Assembly: GCA_049522565.1 (NCBI GenBank)
Contig: JBEKNT010000339.1
Location: 1 to 7,741 of the forward strand
DNA length: 7,741 bases
Source of the DNA: JASHVB01 sp049522565
Lineage (GTDB): Bacteria > Pseudomonadota > Alphaproteobacteria > Acetobacterales > Acetobacteraceae
Direction of reading: 5' to 3'
Shown: positions 1-6,614 of the stretch, piece by piece
How positions within the stretch are numbered: position 1 is the stretch's first letter
Layout: every line of letters starts with the position of its first letter
Translations under genes and position numbers: made by a program
Notes under the pieces: model-generated
Database searches by the model: none
What the model saw: only the letters and a program-made list of their open reading frames with translations
What the model was told of the DNA's origin: nothing

Positions 1-38
1 GGGCGACGATTTTGGTTTGTTCCGTTCGGGGGGTTATG

Positions 39-116
39 GTTGCGCCTCCCGTCATGGGTTGTGGCCCCCCGGCCGCGGCGGGCCGGGGGACAACTCGCGA
101 TGACGGGAGGCGCAAC
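39..116. repeat. Long intergenic palindrome with 17-bp perfect arms
   Basis: Bases 39-55 are the exact reverse complement of bases 100-116 (17 of 17). Inside, GTTGT at 58-62 pairs with ACAAC at 90-94, C65-C69 pairs with G85-G89, and GGCC at 71-74 pairs with GGCC at 81-84, so nearly the whole 78 nt can fold into one interrupted GC-rich hairpin. It begins 24 nt past the stop codon of the UPF0182 gene. No T-tract follows on either strand, so it is not a textbook Rho-independent terminator. It contains CGTCATGG, which is also in the palindrome at 5997-6026 and at the right edge. A REP-like dispersed element that may also stabilise the mRNA 3' end is the best guess. The rest of 1-140 shows nothing else. 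Confidence 0.8.
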
Positions 117-140
117 GATTCCCGCCAGAGCGGAACTACG

Positions 141-2909
141 CTAATGCGTCGCCGGCTGACGACCCAGTTCTTCGAGCAATGGCCGCAGCGCGTCGAGTTC
201 GGCACCGAAGCCGCTCCAGTCTCCGGCCTTCAGGCGTTCGATGGCGCGATCGTAATGCTCGAGTGCCGCACTGGCACGAGCGTCCCCCTGCCCCGCGAGC
301 ACGGGTCCGGCAATCGCGGGCAACGGGGCGGGCGGGGTGGTTTGCTTGAACAGGGCGGCCAGTGCCGCGGGAAGCGTGTCCTCCATCACCACACGGTCGC
401 CGTACGCCGCGATTACCCGCTTGAGTTCCGGCAACTGGCCCGACTCCGCGCGGAGGTACAGCGGCGACACATACAGGATCGAGTTCTCGATCGGCACGAC
501 CAGAAGGTTCCCGCGAATGACCCGCGAGCCCATCTGATTCCACAGTGAGATCTGCTGCGAGATCTCGGTGTTCTGATTGATCCGTGCGTCGATCTGGAAT
601 GGCCCGTAGACCAACTTTTCCTTGGGGAACTCGTAAACGATCAGCTTGCCGTACTCCGGCGGATCGCAGCGCGCGGCAAGCCAGGCGATCATGTTCTCCC
701 GCTGGCTCGGCACCATGGGCAGCATAAGGAAGAACTCGGTCTGCGGCTCGCCGGGCAGGCGCATCATGATGTAGTACGGCGGCATCGTCGCGGCGCTGGG
801 GCCGTTGACGCCGTCGGGGACGGCCGGCTCGCGGGGAAACTGCCAGAGATCCTCGCGATTATAGAATACTTCCGGCGTGTCCATGTGATACGCGCGGTAT
901 TGCAGGGCCTGGATGGTGAACAGGTCCTCCGGGTAGCGGATGTGCTTTTGCAGATCCGGCGGCATGGCATCCAACGGTTTGAACAGCGCGGGGAAGATAC
1001 GCCGGTAGGTCGCGATGATCGGATCGGCAGGATCGGCCACATAGAACATGACCGTCCCGTTATAGGCGTCGATCACAACTTTAACCGAGTTGCGGATATA
1101 GTTGGTATCGCCACCGGGTTGCGGCTGGGCATAGGGAAACCAGTCGCTCGTGGTGTAGGCGTCCTGCATCCAGTAGAGCCGCCCGTCGCTGACCACGACA
1201 TAGGGATCGCGATCCAACTGCAGGAACGGCGCGATCGTCCGCACCCGATCCTGGATGTTGCGATGGAGCATGATTCTGCTCTCGCCGGTGATGTAGCGGC
1301 TCAGCAGAATGTTGACGTCCTGGAGATACCAGGCGAACAGCGTCCGCCAGGCGATCCCGCCGATCGCGATGCCGTCCGCGCCGGCATAATTCGCGTAGAC
1401 GTTGTCGCTGCCCTTGGGATAGTCGAACTCCGGCGTGCTGCCCTTGACGATCACGTAGCCACTGGTGCTCTGGCCGAAATAGATGCGCGGCTCGGTCACC
1501 GCGGGAGCCCCGCCGGAGGCGACCGGCGGAATGTCCTTCAGGTAGAAATTCGGCAGCCCCTCAGTGGATTTCTCGGTGACCGGGGACATGACGACCCCGT
1601 TGCCGTGGGTGAACAGCAGATGCAGGTTAACCCAGGTCTGCGCGTTGGCCGCCAGCAGCGACGGTGCGAGCTCGCGCGCCGTGATCGTCACCTGCTGGTA
1701 GGCGCCGCCGATGTGGTAGCGATCGACGTCCACGTCGAGGAATTTGTAGTAGGTGCGGATCTCCTGCAATTGCGCGTAGGTGTCCATCAGCGGCTGCCAG
1801 TCCCACAGCCGGATGTTGTTGACGGTTCCTCGGTTGTCCTCCAGCGACTGGAAGGTCAGCCCCTGTTCGGCCGGGAACGGCTTCACCTCGATCCGCTGAA
1901 GGTTGTACGCTTCCCTTGTCAGGGCAATGTTCTGCCGAATGTACGGCGCTTCCAATTGCAACTGGCTTGGCTTGACGTAGAAGCGCTCGAACAGCCCGGG
2001 GACCACCTCGGCCAGCACGAACGAGCCGCCGAACACCAGCACCGAAGCGGCGATGGCAGGTCGATATATGCGTCGCCACATATTGGTCCATGCAACGACG
2101 GCAGCGATGGTAGCCACCAGCACGAGCAACCAGAGAACCGGCAGCACGAGGTGGACATCGGTGTAACCGGCACCGACCACGACTCCGTTGTCGTTGTACA
2201 GCAGCAGGTATCGATCCAGCACATAGGACCAGGCTTTCACGGCGAACCAGAGTCCCAGCAGCGCGGAGCCATGCGCGATGGCGGCGGACGAAATGCGCCA
2301 GGGCCAATGGTCCGGATCGATGTCGCCATCCAGGAAATACACCGCGCCGGCCACGACACTGCTCAGCGCCAGGATCAGCAACATCCAGTTCTTCAGCGCG
2401 ATGTAGGCCGGCAACGAAAATAGATAGAACGCGATATCCTTGCCGAACAGCGGATCGTTCTGGCCGTACGGCACCTGGTAGATGAACCGCAGGATCAGGT
2501 CCCATTGGCCGGTCTCGCCGATGGCGACCAGCATTCCAACGACGAGAGCCACCGCCAGGATGACCAAGCGCCACGGCAACTGCGAGGACGCACGTCCAAA
2601 TAATTCAGCCGGCCTTCCGGGCAATGCCGGTACGTTCGCGAAGCCCGGGCCGAGCGCTGCCGACAGTCGAAATCGTCGCTGCCAGGTGAACCGCAACGCC
2701 AGCGCGCCGCTCAGCCAGAGGAGCAGGCTCGATACTGCGAACACGGTTATGAACAGGGCGGCTTTCGTGGCGAACACCGTCCAGAAGACGCCGGCATAGC
2801 CGATCGTCGAGAACCACGCCCAAGCGACCACGACGCTGCTGCCGCGCGCCAGCACGACAAGGCATGCCACGGTGGCGGCGATTGCCACGCCGACGCGTCT
2901 CCAGCGCAT
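141..2909 (-). CDS. UPF0182 family (COG1615) large integral membrane protein
   Basis: A 922-residue protein matching UPF0182 in architecture and length. About seven hydrophobic segments occupy the N-terminal third (near residues 7-32, 44-70, 111-132, 166-192, 209-235, 253-277 and 283-305). A large soluble domain of about 600 residues follows, which family topology would place outside the cytoplasm. Family-typical blocks include NDPLFGKDIAFYLFSLP (151-167), VVVGAGYTDVHLVLP (243-257), FTHGNG (433-438) and a highly conserved stretch at 711-820 containing MLPMVPSQRENM, INQNTEISQQISLWNQMGSR and SPLYLR. The C-terminal tail (880-915) looks helical. No enzymatic motif is visible and the family has no established biochemical function. 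ATG at 2909 follows a G-rich, A-ending stretch and gives an intact N-terminal membrane segment. It lies 29 nt after the small upstream gene and is probably the last gene of the operon. Base composition looks less GC-rich than the neighbours, so horizontal acquisition is possible. Family assignment is confident; role is unknown. Confidence 0.95.
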   Translation of the reverse strand: MRWRRVGVAIAATVACLVVLARGSSVVVAWAWFSTIGYAGVFWTVFATKAALFITVFAVSSLLLWLSGALALRFTWQRRFRLSAALGPGFANVPALPGRPAELFGRASSQLPWRLVILAVALVVGMLVAIGETGQWDLILRFIYQVPYGQNDPLFGKDIAFYLFSLPAYIALKNWMLLILALSSVVAGAVYFLDGDIDPDHWPWRISSAAIAHGSALLGLWFAVKAWSYVLDRYLLLYNDNGVVVGAGYTDVHLVLPVLWLLVLVATIAAVVAWTNMWRRIYRPAIAASVLVFGGSFVLAEVVPGLFERFYVKPSQLQLEAPYIRQNIALTREAYNLQRIEVKPFPAEQGLTFQSLEDNRGTVNNIRLWDWQPLMDTYAQLQEIRTYYKFLDVDVDRYHIGGAYQQVTITARELAPSLLAANAQTWVNLHLLFTHGNGVVMSPVTEKSTEGLPNFYLKDIPPVASGGAPAVTEPRIYFGQSTSGYVIVKGSTPEFDYPKGSDNVYANYAGADGIAIGGIAWRTLFAWYLQDVNILLSRYITGESRIMLHRNIQDRVRTIAPFLQLDRDPYVVVSDGRLYWMQDAYTTSDWFPYAQPQPGGDTNYIRNSVKVVIDAYNGTVMFYVADPADPIIATYRRIFPALFKPLDAMPPDLQKHIRYPEDLFTIQALQYRAYHMDTPEVFYNREDLWQFPREPAVPDGVNGPSAATMPPYYIMMRLPGEPQTEFFLMLPMVPSQRENMIAWLAARCDPPEYGKLIVYEFPKEKLVYGPFQIDARINQNTEISQQISLWNQMGSRVIRGNLLVVPIENSILYVSPLYLRAESGQLPELKRVIAAYGDRVVMEDTLPAALAALFKQTTPPAPLPAIAGPVLAGQGDARASAALEHYDRAIERLKAGDWSGFGAELDALRPLLEELGRQPATH

Positions 2910-2910
2910 G

Positions 2911-2921
2911 TTTCCCCCCCC
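2911..2921 (-). promoter_or_regulatory. Probable ribosome binding site of the UPF0182 gene, with a G8 run
   Basis: Read on the minus strand this is eight G followed by AAA, ending one base before the ATG at 2909. It is the only purine-rich stretch at the right place to act as a Shine-Dalgarno sequence, although it is not a clean AGGAGG. The run of eight identical bases could be prone to length change. Confidence 0.4.
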
Positions 2922-2938
2922 GGCCGCGTGTTGCGTCC

Positions 2939-3169
2939 CTACCGATCCAGCTCTCCCGCCTGCACGCTGGCAATCGCGTTGTTCAGAATCGCCACGATCG
3001 CCTCGTCCGCCACGCTGCGCGACAGCATCGCCAGCGCGCCCCCCAGCAGCGCCGAGGCGATCGACACCCCGTCGATATTCTGGCTCATCATGTATTCGAT
3101 TGCCTTGTCCACCACCGCGCCAGCGTGGCTCAGATCGGCAGGGGGTTGTTCGTCAGGTCCTGATGGCAT
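2939..3169 (-). CDS. Small protein of unknown function (76 residues)
   Basis: I do not recognise this protein. The reading frame is open further upstream (ATG at 3232), but the ATG at 3169 is chosen because AAGGAG lies exactly 9 nt before it and because this avoids a long overlap with the exporter gene. The product has a polar, proline-containing start (residues 1-12) and then what look like helices: AGAVVDKAIEYMMSQ (16-30), a small-residue hydrophobic stretch SIASALLGGALAML (37-50) and DEAIVAILNNAIASVQ (55-70). There is no signal peptide, cysteine pair or catalytic motif. The hydrophobic stretch is short and alanine/glycine-rich, so an amphipathic helix is more likely than a membrane span. 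It sits between the exporter (14 nt away) and UPF0182 (29 nt away), indicating co-transcription and probable translational coupling. Existence is likely given spacing and ribosome binding site; function is not inferable. Confidence 0.75.
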   Translation of the reverse strand: MPSGPDEQPPADLSHAGAVVDKAIEYMMSQNIDGVSIASALLGGALAMLSRSVADEAIVAILNNAIASVQAGELDR

Positions 3170-3178
3170 CACTCCGCA

Positions 3179-3184
3179 CTCCTT
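3179..3184 (-). promoter_or_regulatory. Shine-Dalgarno AAGGAG of the small gene, overlapping the exporter stop codon
   Basis: The minus strand reads TGAAGGAG, so the last A of the exporter's TGA stop is the first base of AAGGAG. Nine bases separate it from the ATG at 3169. This decides the start of the small gene and fits translational coupling: a ribosome ending the exporter would lie on the next initiation site. Confidence 0.75.
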
Positions 3185-5040
3185 CACGCCGTGATTTCGG
3201 CTGCTTCCTGTTCGGCCGCCTGCAACGCCCACATGCTTTCATACAGGCCACCCATCGCCAGCAGCGCACTATGTGTGCCACGTTCGGCGACGCGGCCGTC
3301 GGCCAGCACGATGATCTCGTCGGCATCCACCACGGTGGACAGCCGGTGCGCAATCACCAGCGTCGTCCGATGCGTCGCCAGCCCGCGCAACGCCGCCTGG
3401 ATATCCTGCTCTGTCCGCGTATCCAGCGCGCTGGTCGCCTCGTCCAGTATCAGGATGCGCGGGTCCTTCAGGATGGTGCGCGCGATCGCCACGCGCTGCT
3501 TCTCGCCGCCCGACAGTTTGAGCCCGCGCTCGCCGACCCGCGTGTCGTAACGCTCGGGCAGCCGCATGACGAAATCATGCACCTGCGCGTGGCGCGCCGC
3601 CTCCTCGATCTCCGCCTCGGACGCATCGGGGCGGCCATAGGCGATATTGTAGCGGATGGTGTCGTTGAACAGCACGGTATCCTGCGGCACCACGCCGATC
3701 GCCGCGCGCAGGCTCTCCTGCGTCACGTCGCGAATGTCCTGCCCGTCGATCCGGATGCATCCGCCGGTCACGTCGTAAAAGCGGAACAGCAGCTTGCTGA
3801 TGGTGGATTTTCCCGCGCCGGTCGGCCCGACGATCGCCAGCTTGCGACCCGCCGGTACGGTGAAATCGACGCCGCGCAGAATGGCGCGATCCGGCCCATA
3901 GCCGAACGACACGTTCTCGAACCGCACCTCGCCCGCCGGCCCGTCCGACAGATGCGCCGCCAGCGCCTTGGCCCCCGGCCGATCCGTCACCTCCGACGGC
4001 ACGCGCAGCAGTCGGAACATCTGCTCCATGTCCACCAGCCCCTGGCGGATCGTCATATAGACCATGCCGAGGAAATTCAGCGGCTGGTAAAGCTGCATCA
4101 GATACGTGTTGATCAACACGAATTTGCCGACCGTCATGCTGCCGCCGCGCACGCCGTTCGCCGCCATCAGCATGATCAGCGTCAGGCCAAGCGCGATGAT
4201 CATCGCCTGCCCGAGGTTCAGCATGTTCAGCGACACCTGGACCTTCACCGCCGCCCGCTCATAGCGCGCCAAGGAGGCGTCGTAGCGCGCCGCCTCATGC
4301 GCCTCGTTGCCGAAATACTTCACCGTCTCGAAGTTCAGCAGGCTGTCGAGCGCCTTGGACGACGCGTCGTTGTCGGTGTCGTTCATCGTGCGCCGCAGAC
4401 GGACCCGCCGCGTCGCGAACGCCGCGGTGAACGCGACATAGATCAGCACCGCCAGCAACGTGACGGCGGCGAAACGCCAGTCGAACAGCCGCCAGATGAT
4501 GGCGGTGACCAGCGCGAGTTCGATCACCGTCGGCACCACGTTGAACACCGCCAGGCGCAGCACCGACTGCATGCCGAGGGTGCCGCGGTCGATCACCCGG
4601 GCCATCCCGCCGGTCTGCCGGTCCAGGTGGAAGCGCAGCGACAGCGCGTGCAGGTGGCGGAACGTGCGCAGCGCCAGTTGCCGCACCGCGCGCTGTCCCA
4701 CCGAGGCAAACAGCGCGTCGCGCAACTCGCCGAACCCGGCCGAGGCGACGCGCGCCAGCCCGTAGGCGACGATCAACGCCAAGGGAAGCACGAGCACGCT
4801 GGCGTCGCCGCCCTTCGGCGCCAGCGCATCGACCATGCGGCCATAGATCACCGGCACGACGACCGTGGCGCCCTTCGCCAGCACCAGGAACAGCATCGCC
4901 ACGGCCACGCGCAATCGGGCGGCGGGGTTGCCGGCCGGCCAAAGATAGGGCAGCAGCGACAGAACGGTCTGCATGCCGGATCGCTGCCCACCCAGCGCCG
5001 GCGGCAGCGCGGCGTGCGGCAGCTTCGTCATGTGTCTCAT
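3184..5040 (-). CDS. Atm1/HMT1-type ABC exporter, fused permease and ATPase
   Basis: A 618-residue half-transporter expected to work as an inner-membrane homodimer. The membrane domain spans roughly residues 40-340 and the nucleotide-binding domain roughly 370-605. ATPase motifs are complete: Walker A GPTGAGKST (405-413), Q-loop Q453, signature LSGGEKQ (509-515), Walker B ILILDEATSALD (529-540) and H-loop H565. The Atm1 subfamily is recognised from DSLLNFETVKYFGNE (232-246), the N-x-x-Q motif NLGQ (275-278), which lines the glutathione site in the Novosphingobium homologue, and QPLNFLGMVYMTIRQG (319-334). Characterised bacterial members export glutathione derivatives and help with heavy-metal tolerance; the substrate here is inferred. 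The frame is open back to 5994, but that part is antisense to the Nudix gene, so ATG 5040 is chosen. ATG 5031 and ATG 4974 are possible alternatives; none has a strong ribosome binding site. It is the first gene of the minus-strand operon. Confidence 0.95.
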   Translation of the reverse strand: MRHMTKLPHAALPPALGGQRSGMQTVLSLLPYLWPAGNPAARLRVAVAMLFLVLAKGATVVVPVIYGRMVDALAPKGGDASVLVLPLALIVAYGLARVASAGFGELRDALFASVGQRAVRQLALRTFRHLHALSLRFHLDRQTGGMARVIDRGTLGMQSVLRLAVFNVVPTVIELALVTAIIWRLFDWRFAAVTLLAVLIYVAFTAAFATRRVRLRRTMNDTDNDASSKALDSLLNFETVKYFGNEAHEAARYDASLARYERAAVKVQVSLNMLNLGQAMIIALGLTLIMLMAANGVRGGSMTVGKFVLINTYLMQLYQPLNFLGMVYMTIRQGLVDMEQMFRLLRVPSEVTDRPGAKALAAHLSDGPAGEVRFENVSFGYGPDRAILRGVDFTVPAGRKLAIVGPTGAGKSTISKLLFRFYDVTGGCIRIDGQDIRDVTQESLRAAIGVVPQDTVLFNDTIRYNIAYGRPDASEAEIEEAARHAQVHDFVMRLPERYDTRVGERGLKLSGGEKQRVAIARTILKDPRILILDEATSALDTRTEQDIQAALRGLATHRTTLVIAHRLSTVVDADEIIVLADGRVAERGTHSALLAMGGLYESMWALQAAEQEAAEITA

Positions 5041-5085
5041 GCCGAGGATGTGGCACGTTGATGGCCGGTTTGAAAGGCGATCCAC
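5041..5085. promoter_or_regulatory. Short divergent intergenic region
   Basis: These 45 bp separate the divergent exporter and Nudix genes, so promoters for both must lie here or inside the opposing coding regions. I could not identify a convincing -35/-10 pair on either strand. AAAGG at 5073-5077 is a plausible ribosome binding site for the TTG at 5086. Shared regulation is possible from geometry only. Confidence 0.35.
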
Positions 5086-5928
5086 TTGGCGACTGAGACA
5101 GAAACTGCCGGTTTCCTGCGCCACATTCGCAGTTGCAACAACGCGACGCTGCCCGGCGAGCGCCTGCCGTTCCTGATCGGCGAGGCCCCGGTCGGCTGGG
5201 TGCGCCCGGCGCTGGCGCAGGCGCTGGCGGGGTTTCCCGGGGTCGCGGTGGCGGGCGGCAAGGTCGCGTTGCGGGACGGCGCTGCGCTGGCCGGCATCGC
5301 CCAAAGCCTCGCCGCGCAAGGTCACTACCGCTGGCGCAACGAGGCATTCGACGTGCGCGCCACGCCCGAAGGGCCGGTGCTGGCGCAGATCGACCGCGGG
5401 GCTATCCCGTCCTTCGGGGTCGTCGCCGTGGGGGTGCACCTGAACGGGCTGGTGCGTCGGGCCGACGGCCTGCATGTCTGGATCGCCCGCCGCGCGGCCA
5501 ACAAATTGCTCGATCCCGGCAAGCTGGACCACATCACCGCCGGCGGCGTGCCGGCCGGCCTGACCCCGGAACAGACGCTGGTGAAGGAGGCGGCAGAGGA
5601 AGCGGCGATCCCCGCCGCGCTGGCGTCGCAGGCCCGCCGGGTCGCCACGATCAGCTACGCCATGGAGCGGGCCGAAGGACTGCGGCGCGATCTGCTGTAC
5701 TGCTACGACCTCGATCTGCCTGAGGATTTCATCCCGAACGCCACCGACGGCGAGGTGGAAAGCTTCGAACTGTGGCCGCTCGCGCGGGTCTGCCGGACGG
5801 TGCGCGACTCCGACGCGTTCAAGTTCAACGTGAACCTGGTGCTGATCGACCTGTTCATCCGTCAGGGCCTGATCGAGCCCGCCGCGGCCACCAGCCTGCG
5901 CGCCACGCTGGACACCGGCTGCGCCTGA
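5086..5928 (+). CDS. Nudix hydrolase with N-terminal DUF4743 domain
   Basis: A 280-residue protein with a DUF4743-like N-terminal half (about residues 10-105) and a Nudix fold (about 108-262). The Nudix box lies at 153-175, GGVPAGLTPEQTLVKEAAEE followed by AAI. Against G-x5-E-x7-RE-U-x-EE-x-G-U it keeps E168, E171 and E172, the metal-binding core, but has L159 for the first Glu, K167 for Arg and A174 for Gly. The family includes the Nudix domain of fission yeast Tnr3 and budding yeast YJR142W, which hydrolyse oxidised or damaged thiamine diphosphates; a similar clean-up role here is inference. The frame meets a stop at 5071, so TTG 5086 is the first usable start; AAAGG lies 8 nt before it and the N-terminus fits the family. 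It is divergent from the Atm1-type exporter and convergent with DUF4167. No signal peptide; expected to be cytoplasmic. Confidence 0.9.
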   Translation: MATETETAGFLRHIRSCNNATLPGERLPFLIGEAPVGWVRPALAQALAGFPGVAVAGGKVALRDGAALAGIAQSLAAQGHYRWRNEAFDVRATPEGPVLAQIDRGAIPSFGVVAVGVHLNGLVRRADGLHVWIARRAANKLLDPGKLDHITAGGVPAGLTPEQTLVKEAAEEAAIPAALASQARRVATISYAMERAEGLRRDLLYCYDLDLPEDFIPNATDGEVESFELWPLARVCRTVRDSDAFKFNVNLVLIDLFIRQGLIEPAAATSLRATLDTGCA

Positions 5929-5938
5929 GCCTTCAGGG

Positions 5939-5961
5939 ATTGTTAGGCGACGCCCAACAAT
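5939..5961. repeat. Hairpin just after the Nudix stop codon
   Basis: ATTGTTAGGC (5939-5948) pairs with GCCCAACAAT (5952-5961) around a 3-nt loop, with one A/C mismatch in plus-strand RNA that becomes a G-U pair in minus-strand RNA. It starts 11 nt past the Nudix stop. No T-tract follows in either direction, so terminator function is only possible. Confidence 0.5.
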
Positions 5962-5996
5962 TGCCGTGCCAGATAACGCACGGGTCCCGCCCAATT

Positions 5997-6026
5997 CGTC
6001 ATGGCGGGCGAAGGCCCGCCATGACG
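5997..6026. repeat. Perfect 13-bp palindrome with a 4-nt loop (REP-like)
   Basis: CGTCATGGCGGGC (5997-6009) is the exact reverse complement of 6014-6026, around the loop GAAG. It lies between two convergent genes and lacks a following T-tract. It shares CGTCATGG with the long palindrome at 39-116 and with the right edge of the window. Such short GC-rich palindromes are commonly dispersed in many copies between genes of alphaproteobacteria; copy number here cannot be judged. Confidence 0.75.
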
Positions 6027-6073
6027 GTGAGGCCCCGACCCGATCGCCCTCAGCCGCGTCGCGTTGCGTCTCG

Positions 6074-6101
6074 ACCTCTCCCGCTCGCGGGAGGGAGAGG
6101 T
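6074..6101. repeat. GC-rich hairpin 3 nt past the DUF4167 stop codon
   Basis: ACCTCTCCC (6074-6082) pairs with GGGAGAGGT (6093-6101). An alternative nested fold pairs CTCCCG (6078-6083) with CGGGAG (6088-6093) around CTCG. CCTCTCCC-N-GGGAGAGG palindromes are common dispersed intergenic repeats in proteobacteria. Placement suggests a role in ending or protecting the DUF4167 transcript, but no T-tract follows. Confidence 0.6.
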
Positions 6102-6104
6102 TTG

Positions 6105-6614
6105 CTAGCCTTCGGGCGGGGCCGCGGCGATCGGGATTTCGCGCGGCTCCGGCTGGTCGCCGAGGCCGGCGGCGCGGGGTTCCTGCTGCTCTTCCATGGC
6201 TTCGCCCGAGGACTGGTTGCCGTCCTCGTTGCCCTGGTAAGGCCGCCGCTGCTGATACTGGCCGTTGCCCTGCTGCTGACCCTGCTGCGCCGCCTGATTC
6301 ATCGCGTTCAGGATGCGGAAGTAGTGCTCGGCGTGCTGGAAGTAGCCCTCGGCCATCACGCGGTCGCCGGAACTGGTCGCATCGCGGCCGAGTTGCAGGT
6401 ATTTCTCGAACAACTGCTGCGCCGTGCCGCGGACCCGGACATCGGGGCCGTTGCTGTCGAACACATGGTTGCGGTTGAGCGGGACGCCACCGGCGTGGTG
6501 CCGCATCCCGCCGCCGCCTCCACCACCACCGCCACCGCCTCCACCGCCGCCCGGACGATGACCACGACCACGCATACGTTTCATGTTCATGCTGTTGCCG
6601 TTACGCTTTCCCAT
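6105..6614 (-). CDS. DUF4167 domain-containing protein
   Basis: A 169-residue protein. The basic N-terminus contains KRMRGRGHRPG (12-22), then a run of 15 glycines (22-36). The conserved DUF4167 domain follows at about 41-105, with SNGPDVRVRGTAQQLFEKYL (54-73) and FQHAEHYFRILNAMNQ (92-107) as its signatures. The tail (108-169) is rich in Gln, then in Glu and Pro, and is probably disordered. The function of the family is unknown; the Arg/Gly-rich start suggests nucleic acid binding, which is inference. The start is uncertain: ATG 6614 gives the longest product but has no ribosome binding site; ATG 6590 or 6584, giving a protein that begins near MNMKRMRGR, resembles usual family starts. It lies downstream of prmC on the same strand, an association I recall from many alphaproteobacteria. 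Confidence 0.92.
   Translation of the reverse strand: MGKRNGNSMNMKRMRGRGHRPGGGGGGGGGGGGGGGMRHHAGGVPLNRNHVFDSNGPDVRVRGTAQQLFEKYLQLGRDATSSGDRVMAEGYFQHAEHYFRILNAMNQAAQQGQQQGNGQYQQRRPYQGNEDGNQSSGEAMEEQQEPRAAGLGDQPEPREIPIAAAPPEG
6507..6551 (-). repeat. Polyglycine-coding trinucleotide tract (15 GGN codons)
   Basis: Fifteen consecutive glycine codons in the DUF4167 gene, using GGC, GGT, GGA and one GGG. Mixed codons mean it is not a pure trinucleotide repeat, but stretches such as three GGT in a row could still change length by slippage. It would form a flexible linker between the basic N-terminus and the DUF4167 domain. Confidence 0.85.

Noticed and set aside
885..2423. 512-codon plus-strand frame opposite the UPF0182 gene
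   Set aside because: Antisense shadow of a clearly conserved gene; composition is low-complexity and no family is recognisable.
2872..5061. 729-codon plus-strand frame opposite the exporter
   Set aside because: It is antisense to a complete Atm1-type transporter. The translation is rich in Arg, His, Gln and Asp with no recognisable domain, as expected from the complement of a high-GC gene.
5051..5066. Sigma-54-like -24/-12 match (TGGCACG, then TGGC)
   Set aside because: The -12 element is imperfect, and the predicted transcript would start near 5077, at or past the Nudix ribosome binding site.
5041..5994. N-terminal extension of the exporter to give 936 residues
   Set aside because: The added part is antisense to the Nudix gene, lacks family similarity, and the family length is met from the ATG at 5040.
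39..6101. Calling the intergenic hairpins Rho-independent terminators
   Set aside because: None of those at 39-116, 5939-5961, 5997-6026 or 6074-6101 is followed by a T-rich tract on either strand, so they are listed as repeats.
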